Assembly (NCBI GenBank): GCA_001648575.1
Contig: LQXN01000065.1
Location: 186,001 to 250,000, forward strand
Length of the DNA stretch: 64,000 bases
Reading direction: 5' to 3'
Origin: Sutcliffiella horikoshii DSM 8719
Lineage (GTDB): Bacteria; Bacillota; Bacilli; Bacillales; Bacillaceae_I
The position numbers and the translations under genes are program-made. Under the pieces are notes generated by a model that saw nothing but the letters and a program-made list of their open reading frames with translations, ran no database searches and was not told the DNA's origin. The number at the start of each line of letters is the position of its first letter. Positions within the stretch are counted from its first letter, which is position 1. Below are positions 42,786 through 52,003 of the stretch, one piece after another.

Positions 42786-43927
42786 TGGACTATCGAGTTA
42801 TTAAATTTTTTATGTACGATAAAAAAATAATGAAATCTATTATTAAGAGTTTAAGCGCTCATTTAAATGATTTTAAAGATAATGGACAGCATTTTATAGT
42901 CCAAAGAGGATGGAAACAAGGTGCGCATTTAGGGGTAGCTTATGATCCTAAAAATACTTCTACCAGTAAAGAGTTTAGGGACTATGTGTACAACTATTTT
43001 TTAAAGCTGCAGGATAGAATGAGTAACGAAATTGACATTGAGGATGTAGATTATGAAAAGTATGAAAAAATGATTCATAATGTTGCTATTTTAGAAGGCT
43101 ATGAGGGAAAATATTTACCTTTACTAAAAAATCTTACAATTATAGAAGATGAGGTGGAAATTGGCAGTTCTCTCAAAGGGAATACATTAGTGTTAAATGA
43201 AGAAATAATAAGAACAAAATTTTTATTGCAGGCAATAGAATATTACGAGGAATTAGAAAACAGTGAAAAAAGTGTCTTCTTGCTTAAGCTATTCACCATA
43301 CTTGGCGATTATAAAACATTGCTGACTCAAACATCCGAGCCTATTAATGAGTCTTATTTATCATTTAAATCTCATTGTGAAGGTTTTAAAACACAATTAA
43401 GTAAATACTCTGAAAACCAACGGAATATGATTATTAGTAAACTAGAACCAAACTCAGAAGAGGAGAGAAGTTTTGTTTACCAGGACTTCAGTTTGTTCTT
43501 GGATGAATATCGTAAGGGGTTTACTAATTCTTTGGAGAAAGAAACAAAGATATTGATCGGGTTCCAAGAATCTTTAATGAAATTAGATTCTTTATTTAAT
43601 ATCGCAATCGATTGTGGAGACATACAATTAACGAAGGAACACTCATTGACGGAATTTCTCAACAGCAATCATCAAAACTTAAGCGAGTTTCATAAATTTG
43701 TGGTGAAGAATGTGGACATAGAATTCTTCTCGAGTGACGAAAATGTATTAGGCAGGCTTTTAGTGAATTGGTTCTATAATTTATTACCTCTATTATCCGT
43801 TTCACCTTTAGAGAAAAATAAATTATGCAATTGTATCTGTTTAGCAGTGGAGAATAAAGAAAATAAGAACTATCGTGATTTCATTTTAGAATTTACCCAT
43901 ACTTTAGAAGGAAGTGTGCGTAAATGA
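42782..43927 (+). CDS. probable pyridine synthase ([4+2] cycloaddition), TbtD/TclM-like
   Basis: 381 residues. The start (VIKFFMYDKKIMKSIIKSLSAHLNDF ... HFIVQRGWKQGAHLGVAYDP) follows the SpaB-C/thiopeptide-type domain pattern with the W-x2-G-x-H-L strand. Its length is near TbtD (363 residues) and unlike the 290-residue elimination enzymes, so I propose it as the enzyme closing the central pyridine and releasing the leader. Overlaps neighbours on both sides by 4 nt. Roles of this and 47384-48280 could be swapped. Confidence 0.65.
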   Translation: MMDYRVIKFFMYDKKIMKSIIKSLSAHLNDFKDNGQHFIVQRGWKQGAHLGVAYDPKNTSTSKEFRDYVYNYFLKLQDRMSNEIDIEDVDYEKYEKMIHNVAILEGYEGKYLPLLKNLTIIEDEVEIGSSLKGNTLVLNEEIIRTKFLLQAIEYYEELENSEKSVFLLKLFTILGDYKTLLTQTSEPINESYLSFKSHCEGFKTQLSKYSENQRNMIISKLEPNSEEERSFVYQDFSLFLDEYRKGFTNSLEKETKILIGFQESLMKLDSLFNIAIDCGDIQLTKEHSLTEFLNSNHQNLSEFHKFVVKNVDIEFFSSDENVLGRLLVNWFYNLLPLLSVSPLEKNKLCNCICLAVENKENKNYRDFILEFTHTLEGSVRK

Positions 43928-45408
43928 GTACATTGTTAAATGTAGACACTCATTTACAATATAAAATTGTAAATGATGTGTTATTTATTATAAAAGGGGA
44001 CAGGGAATTTAAAATTATCAGTCCAAAAATGATTACCATTTTGAAGAAGGAAGTCCCATCCATTGAAAGTGATTGGTTAAAGGAAGAGGATTTGATAATA
44101 AATGAAGACTTTATGAATCTGGTGAAAAAAATCAATCAACACATAGCAAAAAACAATGTAATGAATGAAGCAAAAGAACTTAAAATCTTTAATACGCATA
44201 ATGAAATTAGCTGTCCAATAATAGAGAAAAATTCAGTATTGTCCTTAAGTGAAGCCAATATTTTTATTATGGATATCCATAAAACTGAGTATATGAATAA
44301 ATTGGATGAGGTAGCAGAAGAAACGGTATTTATAGTTATTATATCAAAAGAAATTATTGTAACCAAAAATAAAGAGTTTGTTCATTCCCAGTTTCATACG
44401 AATGTGATTAGTTATGACAAACCAACCGATCTAGATGTTAGTTTGGCTCTTAATAAAGCAATTGAATTACTTTATGAAAAAGAGAAATTTGAAAGTCTAT
44501 TTTATATAGATTCAAAAAGTAGATTAGCCATTAGTGAACAATATTATATAGACGATTGGACTAAAAGCAAAAAACTATTAAATCAGGATTTTGTTATCCC
44601 AAATAATAATGAAGAGGAAAATTATGAGGTCATCTCCGGTTTTCTAAAAAGAAATTCAAGAGTTGCTCAAGTTAATCAATATAATGATTTAAATCAAGTA
44701 CCATATAATATTTCTTTAGCTACATTTAAGAGTAGGGATCATATAGAAGAGTATTATTCTGTGTCTGATTCACCAATTAAAAGTTATATAGAAGCATTTA
44801 ATGGTGGTTTGGCAAACTTTTTAAATAAAATCGATGAAGAGAAGTCGACTTTTGCAGAGTGGATATGGGCAAGTTCGTCATCCGATATAGAAAAGACTAA
44901 ATATAGGCTATTAATAAGACACTCTCTAAAATGGAATAAAAACTTATTAAGATATTGCGAAGTGGACCTAGATACTGCTATTCACTTAAATGAGGATATG
45001 TATTTTAAAAGGACTCTCATAAAAAGTGCAATAAAAAGAGAGTGTAGTAGTTTCTTTTTCAGATTCCTCCATTTAAAAGGTACTTCTTATTATGCCCTTT
45101 CCGTATTGAATCAAAATAATATGGAAGTATGGAATTCAGTTGGAAAGAGTTTAAGTGTCTTATTTAAATTAGGTTTAACTTTTTTATATGCTACGGCAGT
45201 TCAAAACAAAGCGAAATTAAATGAAACAAGTGATTCATTTCCAAATAATGATCTGGAAGAATATACGATGGAGGATTTACTTCCTTTAAAGGAACAGATA
45301 GACATAGACTTTGATGAAAAATACCCTTTTACTATTTACGAGTGGAACTACAACCACCTTTTGAATAGAAGAACAACTATTTTAAAAATAGTATTGGAGA
45401 CTTTTTAA
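43924..45408 (+). CDS. probable leader-binding / Ocin-ThiF-like cyclodehydratase partner
   Basis: 494 residues. The first 75 residues (LQYKIVNDVLFIIKGDREFKIISPKMITILKKEV ... LVKKINQHIA) look like a winged-helix leader-recognition element. The middle (VFIVIISKEIIVTK ... ALNKAIELLYEK) suggests a remnant Rossmann-like region, and the C-terminal third is helical. By position beside the YcaO gene it should be the precursor-binding partner of the cyclodehydratase. No zinc-binding CxxC pairs are seen, unlike true E1 proteins. Family assignment is an inference. Confidence 0.55.
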   Translation: MSTLLNVDTHLQYKIVNDVLFIIKGDREFKIISPKMITILKKEVPSIESDWLKEEDLIINEDFMNLVKKINQHIAKNNVMNEAKELKIFNTHNEISCPIIEKNSVLSLSEANIFIMDIHKTEYMNKLDEVAEETVFIVIISKEIIVTKNKEFVHSQFHTNVISYDKPTDLDVSLALNKAIELLYEKEKFESLFYIDSKSRLAISEQYYIDDWTKSKKLLNQDFVIPNNNEEENYEVISGFLKRNSRVAQVNQYNDLNQVPYNISLATFKSRDHIEEYYSVSDSPIKSYIEAFNGGLANFLNKIDEEKSTFAEWIWASSSSDIEKTKYRLLIRHSLKWNKNLLRYCEVDLDTAIHLNEDMYFKRTLIKSAIKRECSSFFFRFLHLKGTSYYALSVLNQNNMEVWNSVGKSLSVLFKLGLTFLYATAVQNKAKLNETSDSFPNNDLEEYTMEDLLPLKEQIDIDFDEKYPFTIYEWNYNHLLNRRTTILKIVLETF

Positions 45409-45421
45409 AGGAGAGAAAATA

Positions 45422-47359
45422 ATGGAAATACAAATTTTAACGTCAGGTGGTTTGTTGGCATCCTCTTTTGAAAAGTTTGTTGATTCGAATACTAGTTATA
45501 TTCAAAACTTCGATGAAATTAACCAAGAGAATTTATTGCTGTATTTAACTGATAATTTCGATATGGAAGAAGAAAAACTTTTATTCGATTATTGTAGAAG
45601 AAATAATGTCTCCTATTTACGTGCTAACTTATTGGGGAAAAGTGGCTACATTGGCCCATTCTATAAGAATGGTTCCCCAAGTATTGTAGATTTTGTTAGC
45701 AGAATGAAGATAAATTCACCGGAACATAGGCTACTATTGAGAGAAAAAGTCTATCAAGCTATGGAAGATATGGATACTAGTGAAGAAAAAACTATATTTT
45801 TACAGTTAATTACTCATAAAATAGAAAGTTTAATAGAATTATTTACATTCGATTATGAAAATGTTGAAGGAAGGATTTGGATAATATCCAGTGACCCTCT
45901 GAATATAACGGAACATCAAATCACAAAGGATATAAATAACCAAGATTATCAAGTAACTTTCAACGAATCGGCACTTTTTGATAAGGAAATGATAAAACAG
46001 TCACCTGATTCATACCGTACAAAAAATACATTTGATTTAGATAGTATCAGGAAGAAGTATTCGGATTCCATATTTGGAGTATTTAAACATACATACATAT
46101 CAACACAATCATCATGGGTACCAATGGTTGGCTCGGAGAGCAATTTAGAAGCCGAACATCATAATAATGCTTATGGCCGTGCATTTGATTATAAAAAAGC
46201 AGAACTATCCGCCCTGCTAGAAGGTTTAGAAAGACACTATAATTCGACTAACCACCAGGGGAGAAAATATATTTATGGTTCATACAATCAGTTAAAGAAG
46301 GACGCAATTCATCCCTCGAAATTTGGTCTTCATACAGAGAAAGAAAGAATGCATCTGAATTTCGAATACACAGAGTATCATGATGACCTTGAATTTAATT
46401 GGGTATGGTCTTGGTCGGTAAGGTATTCAAGGTATGTACTGATACCGGAGCAGCTTATTTATTATTATGACGATACATTAAAAAAGAAGGAGAAAAGATT
46501 TGTTTATGATTCTTCAAATGGCGCAGCTCTTGGAAACAACATCGAAGAGGGCTTGTTATATGGTCTGTTTGAGTTAATCGAAAGAGATAACTTTTTTGTT
46601 TCTTTTTATAATCAACTCTCATTAGTAGAAGTAGATATTCATAAATCGGGACTAGATGATATTGTTTCACTAACTGAATACTTAAAATCTGAAAATTATA
46701 GTATACATTTCTTTGACATGTCAATGGAATTAAAAATCCCTTCCATTTGGGGCGTCATGATCAATCATTCGGATGGAGCTATTGTTAAGACATATAATGC
46801 TGCTGGCGCACACTTTAACCCAGAAGATGCGTTGAGAAGTGCATTAATTGAATGTGTTACATCTGTCCCTGTTTATGAAGAAATATATACCAGTGAAGCA
46901 TTACAATCAAGGAGAAGAGAAATTGTAAATAATCCTGAGAAGTTAACAGAATTTGAAGATCATGTTCTCTATTATTCTCATGAATTATCACTGAAAAAAT
47001 TAGATTTTTTATTTAATGAAAAACGGGAGATAAAATCGTTACAAGAAATCTATCCAGAGTGGTATTGTAACCAGCTATATAAAAATAAAACTTTAAATGA
47101 GGATATTATGCAATTATTAGATAGAGTCTTTAATTATTATGATGATATTTATTTGACTGATCTTTCCGGAGAAGAATTAAAGGAAGTTGGTTTGTCTTGT
47201 GTGAAAGTTTGTGTGCCAGGAATGCAACCTGTTACTTTTGGAGAGCAGCATAAAAGAATTTTGCTTGACCGGGTGTTGAAAGCTCCAGTGATTTCAGGAA
47301 GGTTGGAAGTAGAACAAGAGATAGATTTATTGAATAAGGAACCACATCCTTTCCCTTAG
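45422..47359 (+). CDS. YcaO cyclodehydratase with N-terminal E1-like remnant
   Basis: 645 residues. Residues about 1-205 resemble the C-terminal half of a ThiF/E1-like protein (NVSYLRANLLGKSGYIGPFY). From about 215 the YcaO domain follows: DYKKAELSALLEGLERHY, ERFVYDSSNGAALGNN, EGLLYGLFELIERDNFF, and ALRSALIECVTSV carry the ATP-binding acidic residues. The C-terminus HPFP is a short form of the Pro-rich tail of azoline-forming YcaO proteins. It should turn Cys and possibly Ser/Thr of the core into azolines with ATP. AAAGGAGAGAAAATA precedes ATG. Confidence 0.85.
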   Translation: MEIQILTSGGLLASSFEKFVDSNTSYIQNFDEINQENLLLYLTDNFDMEEEKLLFDYCRRNNVSYLRANLLGKSGYIGPFYKNGSPSIVDFVSRMKINSPEHRLLLREKVYQAMEDMDTSEEKTIFLQLITHKIESLIELFTFDYENVEGRIWIISSDPLNITEHQITKDINNQDYQVTFNESALFDKEMIKQSPDSYRTKNTFDLDSIRKKYSDSIFGVFKHTYISTQSSWVPMVGSESNLEAEHHNNAYGRAFDYKKAELSALLEGLERHYNSTNHQGRKYIYGSYNQLKKDAIHPSKFGLHTEKERMHLNFEYTEYHDDLEFNWVWSWSVRYSRYVLIPEQLIYYYDDTLKKKEKRFVYDSSNGAALGNNIEEGLLYGLFELIERDNFFVSFYNQLSLVEVDIHKSGLDDIVSLTEYLKSENYSIHFFDMSMELKIPSIWGVMINHSDGAIVKTYNAAGAHFNPEDALRSALIECVTSVPVYEEIYTSEALQSRRREIVNNPEKLTEFEDHVLYYSHELSLKKLDFLFNEKREIKSLQEIYPEWYCNQLYKNKTLNEDIMQLLDRVFNYYDDIYLTDLSGEELKEVGLSCVKVCVPGMQPVTFGEQHKRILLDRVLKAPVISGRLEVEQEIDLLNKEPHPFP

Positions 47360-47383
47360 AAATGGAAATAATGGAGGTCACAT

Positions 47384-48280
47384 ATGAATAATTGGACGGC
47401 ATTTCATATCTTTTACCATCGTTTCGAAAAACATGATGAATTAATTCAACTTTTGACAAAAGAAGCTTATTACTGGGAGGAGAAAAAAAATCTTCAAAAA
47501 TGGTTTTACTTGAGGTATTGGGAGGGAGGACCGCATATTCGTTTCAGAATATTAAATGCATCGCAAGAAGCCCGAAATCATTTTTATCATCAAATGACAG
47601 AATTTATAGCTAAAAATAAGCCAACAGAGGAAGTGTTAACTAAAGAGGAGTATTATAAAAATCATAAATTTGATGGGACACCAATAACTAACACGGATTT
47701 GTTATGGTACCAAGATGGAGAAGTAAAGATTTTTGATTATATCCCTGAATACGAGCGATATGGTGGGCATGAAGTAATGCCATTTTCTGAGACAATCTTT
47801 ATGCATTCTAGTAAAATCACATCGTATATTCTAAAAAATTATCTTAAGTTTGAACATAAATTAATCTATGGAGCAGCTCTATACTTTTGTATTTTTCAAG
47901 AAGTCTGCAAAAAATTCCACTTAACCCCGGTTGAAGACTTCTTGGAAACTAATATAGATTTTTGGAAAGTATATAAAAGCGACTCTGAAGATAAAATAAT
48001 AAAGTTTTTCTTGAATAATGAAGATAATTTAAATAAGATAATTCTTACTTTGGAAAAGGAACCAACTATCACCCCAATCATTACCTCCATTCTACAAGAG
48101 TTTCAACAGATTCATAAAAGTATTGATTCATTAGAAATAAAACATTCCATATTAGGATCCCATTTACATATGACAGCAAACCGACTTGGAATTTCACCTC
48201 CATTTGAAAGGGGGATTTTAATATGGATTCTTCAAAGGGTAACCCTCATGGAGAAGAACGTAAACCCAAGCAACCAATAA
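47384..48280 (+). CDS. thiopeptide-type biosynthesis protein, probable glutamate-elimination enzyme (TbtC/TclL-like)
   Basis: 298 residues with the classic thiopeptide-type domain start: WTAFHIFYHRFEKHDELIQLL...KWFYLRYWEGGPHIRFRI, where the W-x-GGPHIR-R strand is the hallmark. Length matches TbtC (about 290 residues), which removes glutamate from glutamylated Ser/Thr to give dehydroamino acids. AATGGAGGTCACAT precedes ATG. Its 3' end overlaps the dehydrogenase gene by 58 nt, unusually long for the operon. Confidence 0.8.
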   Translation: MNNWTAFHIFYHRFEKHDELIQLLTKEAYYWEEKKNLQKWFYLRYWEGGPHIRFRILNASQEARNHFYHQMTEFIAKNKPTEEVLTKEEYYKNHKFDGTPITNTDLLWYQDGEVKIFDYIPEYERYGGHEVMPFSETIFMHSSKITSYILKNYLKFEHKLIYGAALYFCIFQEVCKKFHLTPVEDFLETNIDFWKVYKSDSEDKIIKFFLNNEDNLNKIILTLEKEPTITPIITSILQEFQQIHKSIDSLEIKHSILGSHLHMTANRLGISPPFERGILIWILQRVTLMEKNVNPSNQ

Positions 48281-49011
48281 TTAAATTATGGGATTATCAT
48301 CATGATTACCGTGAGAAATATATTGACTACCATGTTAATTCCTTGAATACAAAATTATTTGCACCTAGTCAAATGTATAGAGGGATATCACAACCAATCT
48401 ATAAGCGGTATTCCAACTCTCCTAATATTAAAGTATCAAATGATTACAATGTTGATAGTGAGTTTGAGAATACGATGATGCAAAGGAGAAGTGACACGAC
48501 CTGGGAGAATAAAACACTTATAGATAATGATTTATTATCTTCTTTCTGTCGCTTAGTATTTTTTGGGAACGCATTAGGTAAAAGAAATTATCCTTCAGGT
48601 GGTCAAATGTATCATGTCAATGTTTATTTTGTTTTTAATCCAATGCATTCAAATATTCTCGTTGACGGCCATTTAAATGTTGGATATTTGGATTTTCTAA
48701 GTGAAGAAATCATTTTTATCAATAAAATAAGCTGGGAAAAGGTTATTGACTCATACTATCCAGTTTTACCCGTGGAAAAAGCAAGTATGTGTATAATTCT
48801 TAGTGTGAATTTATATGAAATAGACAAAAAATATAAAGACCTGTCATATAAACTAGTCCAACAAGAAGTGGGACATATAGGGCAAAATATTCAGTTGGCA
48901 GCAGGCTACTACGGGATAGGAAGTGTGCCATTACAAGGCTATTATGATATAAAACTCTCTAGATTAATTAGTGATGATGAGATGGTATTATCAACATATT
49001 TACTAGGGTGA
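48223..49011 (+). CDS. SagB-type azoline dehydrogenase (nitroreductase fold)
   Basis: 262 residues. Nitroreductase-like features: MQRRSDTTW (FMN-phosphate Arg pair), YPSGGQMYHVNVYFV, and QQEVGHIGQNIQLAAGYYGIGSVPLQGYYD, which matches the SagB-type family. It should oxidise thiazolines/oxazolines to thiazoles/oxazoles using FMN. Start ATG 48223 lies 58 nt inside the previous gene with AAAGGGGGATTTTAAT as site. Confidence 0.85.
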   Translation: MDSSKGNPHGEERKPKQPIIKLWDYHHDYREKYIDYHVNSLNTKLFAPSQMYRGISQPIYKRYSNSPNIKVSNDYNVDSEFENTMMQRRSDTTWENKTLIDNDLLSSFCRLVFFGNALGKRNYPSGGQMYHVNVYFVFNPMHSNILVDGHLNVGYLDFLSEEIIFINKISWEKVIDSYYPVLPVEKASMCIILSVNLYEIDKKYKDLSYKLVQQEVGHIGQNIQLAAGYYGIGSVPLQGYYDIKLSRLISDDEMVLSTYLLG

Positions 49012-49032
49012 CCAAGGGTTGGTGGATTTATT

Positions 49033-49845
49033 ATGTATTTATTAGATTTAAAATACGAATTGAAGCATGTAGATGATGTTTTTGTTTTTTCTAATTTAAT
49101 TTATGGTTCTAGTGAATTTGCATTTAAAGGGAAGTGCAACTATTTTAAACTCAAAACATTATTATATAGAGGTTTCAGAATAACCGAATCAGAATCAAAA
49201 GGATTAGAAAATAAGGTTGTAGATTTACTTATTAATAAAAAACCGGAGTTATTCATTGAGCTGACCAGTGAAACGGAAGTGGAAATGTATACAAGTAACA
49301 GGGAATTTATAGAAATACATAAAAACTCTTTCTTTCATAGGGATGGGTTGGCAGAATTTTTACAAAAGTGCAATGAATATACATTGAAAGGTAAAGCACT
49401 AAAATTAGCATTAGATGGTAAGTATAGTAATAGTTATTTTCAAGAAAGACTTAAGAGAATTCCATTCGTAGAAATTCACACAAGTGAGAAAGCAGAAGCT
49501 ATTTTGTGTGATTACCGTTATAAATGTCAAAATCCAAATATTCGTTACCTGATATATTTATCAAACACAGCTGGAGATATTTTAATTGGTCCTTTGATAG
49601 ATGCGGAGAATTTTGTATTAAATAATGACCAGCATATAGTAAGCGAGAATCCCCCCTTACATGAAAATGAGATGGAGCTTATTTCATTCTTTTTGCATAA
49701 AATAATCTATTTATTATTATTCGAATTATATGATCAAATAGATGATATTCCATATTTCCCGTCAAGGTATGGACTACAATTAAACCGAGTTAATTTGTCT
49801 ATTAAGACGTCAAGCATTTCGCTTAGGGAAAAAAAATCGGGTTAA
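49033..49845 (+). CDS. E1-like / Ocin-ThiF-like fragment protein
   Basis: 270 residues, last gene of the cluster. The region IRYLIYLSNTAGDILIGPLIDAENFVL resembles the IGP..-PG segment of E1-like cyclodehydratase partners, as also seen in the YcaO N-terminus, but the following Cys residues are absent. The first half is beta-rich (FVFSNLIYGSSEFAFKGKCNYFKLKTLLYRGF). May bind the leader or complete a split E1-like module together with 43924-45408. GGTTGGTGG upstream of ATG. Confidence 0.5.
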   Translation: MYLLDLKYELKHVDDVFVFSNLIYGSSEFAFKGKCNYFKLKTLLYRGFRITESESKGLENKVVDLLINKKPELFIELTSETEVEMYTSNREFIEIHKNSFFHRDGLAEFLQKCNEYTLKGKALKLALDGKYSNSYFQERLKRIPFVEIHTSEKAEAILCDYRYKCQNPNIRYLIYLSNTAGDILIGPLIDAENFVLNNDQHIVSENPPLHENEMELISFFLHKIIYLLLFELYDQIDDIPYFPSRYGLQLNRVNLSIKTSSISLREKKSG

Positions 49846-50156
49846 ATTATGCTATGTTGGCGGTTTTAATAAAGGAAAACAGGATGCAAAGTTTTTAAAG
49901 AATTTTCTAATTAGGTATTTTTCCATAAAGCTTCCTTAGGAGCGGGGGATATATCTTGCAGTTATCAAGACGGAGAATGGTTGCAGTTATAAACTTGTCA
50001 ATTTTACCACATACATACTCTAAGAAATTAAAAGGAGTATGCTTTGTAAAAAAGAGAAAAGAGCACGACTACAGGTATTATAACGGCTAGTTTGAGTATT
50101 CGAAGTAACAACCAAGTTTACGAAAACAGCATAGAAAAATAGGAATTTTCTTTGGC
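49846..50156. other. gap after the thiopeptide operon
   Basis: 311 bases. No strong terminator directly after the last cluster gene. The open frame of the next gene runs upstream without a start (QPSLRKQHRKIGIFFG before Met 50157), hinting at loss of its true 5' end. Otherwise no gene. Confidence 0.4.
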
Positions 50157-50483
50157 ATGTATTTGCTGCCAATTATCTTTGTTTATGGCATTCCATCTTC
50201 CGTGTTATCCGACTATGCAACCAAAAGCTTTAAGGGAACAAAGCGAATAGTCGCATCCTTCCTCCTTCACCTATTCTTGGCAACTTTATTCGTACCAATA
50301 CCCATGTGGATTTCAGGTAGCACATGGTTTTCAGGGATAACTGGTTTGCTGGATGTTTTCTTCTTCATTAGCGCATTGGTAACCGCCATACTGTTCTGGA
50401 GTACAGACGAGTTGATAAAAAATAAAACATGCCAGATGAAACGAAGAAAGTATTTAGAATGGGTGGGGGACTTAAGAATCTAG
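50157..50483 (+). CDS. membrane protein, UPF0715-like, possibly 5'-truncated
   Basis: 108 residues with three membrane helices (about 1-17, 30-50, 58-80). The segment YGIPSSVLSDYATKSFKGTKRIVASFLLHLFLATLF resembles UPF0715 (YoaG/YwlA-like) proteins, which usually have a further N-terminal helix. No clear ribosome site before ATG 50157, so it may be a remnant. Confidence 0.5.
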   Translation: MYLLPIIFVYGIPSSVLSDYATKSFKGTKRIVASFLLHLFLATLFVPIPMWISGSTWFSGITGLLDVFFFISALVTAILFWSTDELIKNKTCQMKRRKYLEWVGDLRI

Positions 50484-50564
50484 CATTTCCTAACTAGTTT
50501 TCAAACAACATAACTATTAATAATCCTACAAGTAAGTGAATAACGTATAACAGTATATTCTACT

Positions 50565-50841
50565 AGGGCACTGAAAAATAAAAAAATAATCTTATTTTGA
50601 ATTTCTAGCTGTTGATTGGAGCAATAGGGGAAGACTCCTTGAAAATGCAAGCATTTTCTGCGTGCGATGTATCGCTGTCGCAGCCTTCCTTGTCCTGCGG
50701 GGGGATAGCGACAATCTTGAGACCCCGCAGGGCGTAGCCCGAGGAGGCTCAAGGTCGCCCTCTGGATAAGCGCAGCCGTTTGCGGAAATCAACAGCGGTA
50801 TGAAACAGATAACTAAAATATTGTACTTTTTCAGTGGCCTT
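50565..50841. mobile_element. full-length copy of dispersed repeat with terminal inverted repeats and 9-bp flanking duplication
   Basis: 277 bp, non-coding. Ends AGGGCACTGAAAAA (left) and AAGGCCACTGAAAAA (right, opposite strand) form imperfect inverted repeats. Immediately outside are direct repeats TATTCTACT (50556-50564 and 50842-50850). The core has GGAGACCCCGCAGG-type blocks; a 50-odd-base block (TGAAAATGCAAGCATTTTC...) interrupts the usual GACTCCTGCGGG. Inserted just upstream of the gene at 50864. The half copy at 2473-2559 shares its right end. Confidence 0.65.
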
Positions 50842-50863
50842 TATTCTACTGGGGGGAGTCTAA

Positions 50864-51805
50864 TTGAACCACTTCAAAAAATGGATAAATTGGGCATCCG
50901 GATATAATCCAAGAAAAGAAATGACTCTCCTTATGGGAGCCCAATACGAACCGCAAATATTTGGACAGCCGGTTGAACGTGACCAAACTTTGTTTATAAG
51001 TAACAGTGATACCGAAAAATACTTTCGCCCCTCTCGTCTCCCTATAAAAAATACCCTTTTCAAGAACACTCAATTTTTTGATCCCTATTATGAAGTGAAC
51101 TACAAAGAGATAAAGCTGCCAGCAACATTAACAAGGAATCCTGAGGAAACGATTTTAAACTACTTTAGCATTTTAAGAGAAGCAGAAAACCTCAACCAAA
51201 ACCAGTTGGGCGGGTGCGGAACGGTAGGGATGGCAAAATTGCCTTTTCCAATTGCCTATAACTTTTTTACGAAAGACTATCATAAAAGGGTTTCTTATAA
51301 TAAATATCTACAATCGTTTGCCGGAATTGGACATCTAAATCTAATTAAGATGAACAGACTTCCAGATGAAAAAGATATTATTCCTTACTTCATTGAGCTG
51401 GAAACAATCGAAGGTTCATCAAAAGGTGTTACCTATTTTGCTTATTATTATGGCTATGTCCAATTAACAAAAGAGCAAAACCTGTATAAAATTGACCAGA
51501 TCAAATTGTACGGCGAGGACTTCCTATGTGCAGCATATCATCTCTGGCAGCATGATGCGGAAGCCGTAGTTGCAATTATGTATGGAGAATGGTGCAAATT
51601 AATAAAAAAACAGCTGCATGCAAAACAAGACGGATACGTCAAAACTATTGACTATATTGGTATAGATGGAGCCGATTATCGCTTTATCTTTTATCAATTA
51701 ACAAACGATACAGATGTACTCATTTCTCAATCCAAAAAGAATGCTGAAGGAAACTGGCAATCCATTAGAATAGATCCCTATCAATGTCTTGATAACAAAG
51801 CATGA
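50864..51805 (+). CDS. hypothetical protein, partly duplicated at 55883-56159
   Basis: 313 residues, soluble. The last 95 residues (AYHLWQHDAEAVVAIMYGEWCKLIKKQ ... NAEGNWQSIRIDPYQCLDNKA) recur with minor differences at 55883-56159. GGGGGGAGTCTA with TTG 50862-50864 region; the start lies just inside the edge of the inserted repeat. No catalytic motif recognised. Terminator follows at 51809. Confidence 0.6.
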   Translation: MNHFKKWINWASGYNPRKEMTLLMGAQYEPQIFGQPVERDQTLFISNSDTEKYFRPSRLPIKNTLFKNTQFFDPYYEVNYKEIKLPATLTRNPEETILNYFSILREAENLNQNQLGGCGTVGMAKLPFPIAYNFFTKDYHKRVSYNKYLQSFAGIGHLNLIKMNRLPDEKDIIPYFIELETIEGSSKGVTYFAYYYGYVQLTKEQNLYKIDQIKLYGEDFLCAAYHLWQHDAEAVVAIMYGEWCKLIKKQLHAKQDGYVKTIDYIGIDGADYRFIFYQLTNDTDVLISQSKKNAEGNWQSIRIDPYQCLDNKA

Positions 51806-51808
51806 AAC

Positions 51809-51843
51809 AGCGCAATCCTGAAAGGATCAGCGCTTGTTTTTTT
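51809..51843 (+). terminator. rho-independent terminator
   Basis: Stem AGCGC-A-ATCC / GGAT-CA-GCGCT with a short loop, then TTGTTTTTTT. An identical copy lies at 56163-56197 within the duplicated segment. Confidence 0.75.
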
Positions 51844-52003
51844 ATGAGGCAACGGAAATATCCAATTGAAGGAATTTTAAAATTATGAAATAATTGGAAT
51901 TGAGAGGCCGGGCAGTTTAGTGGAATATAAGATGAGTTTTTAAACCAGTTGAGATATATGCTAAATAAAGCACATCTTTATAGTATTAGGGAGGATGGAT
52001 ATT

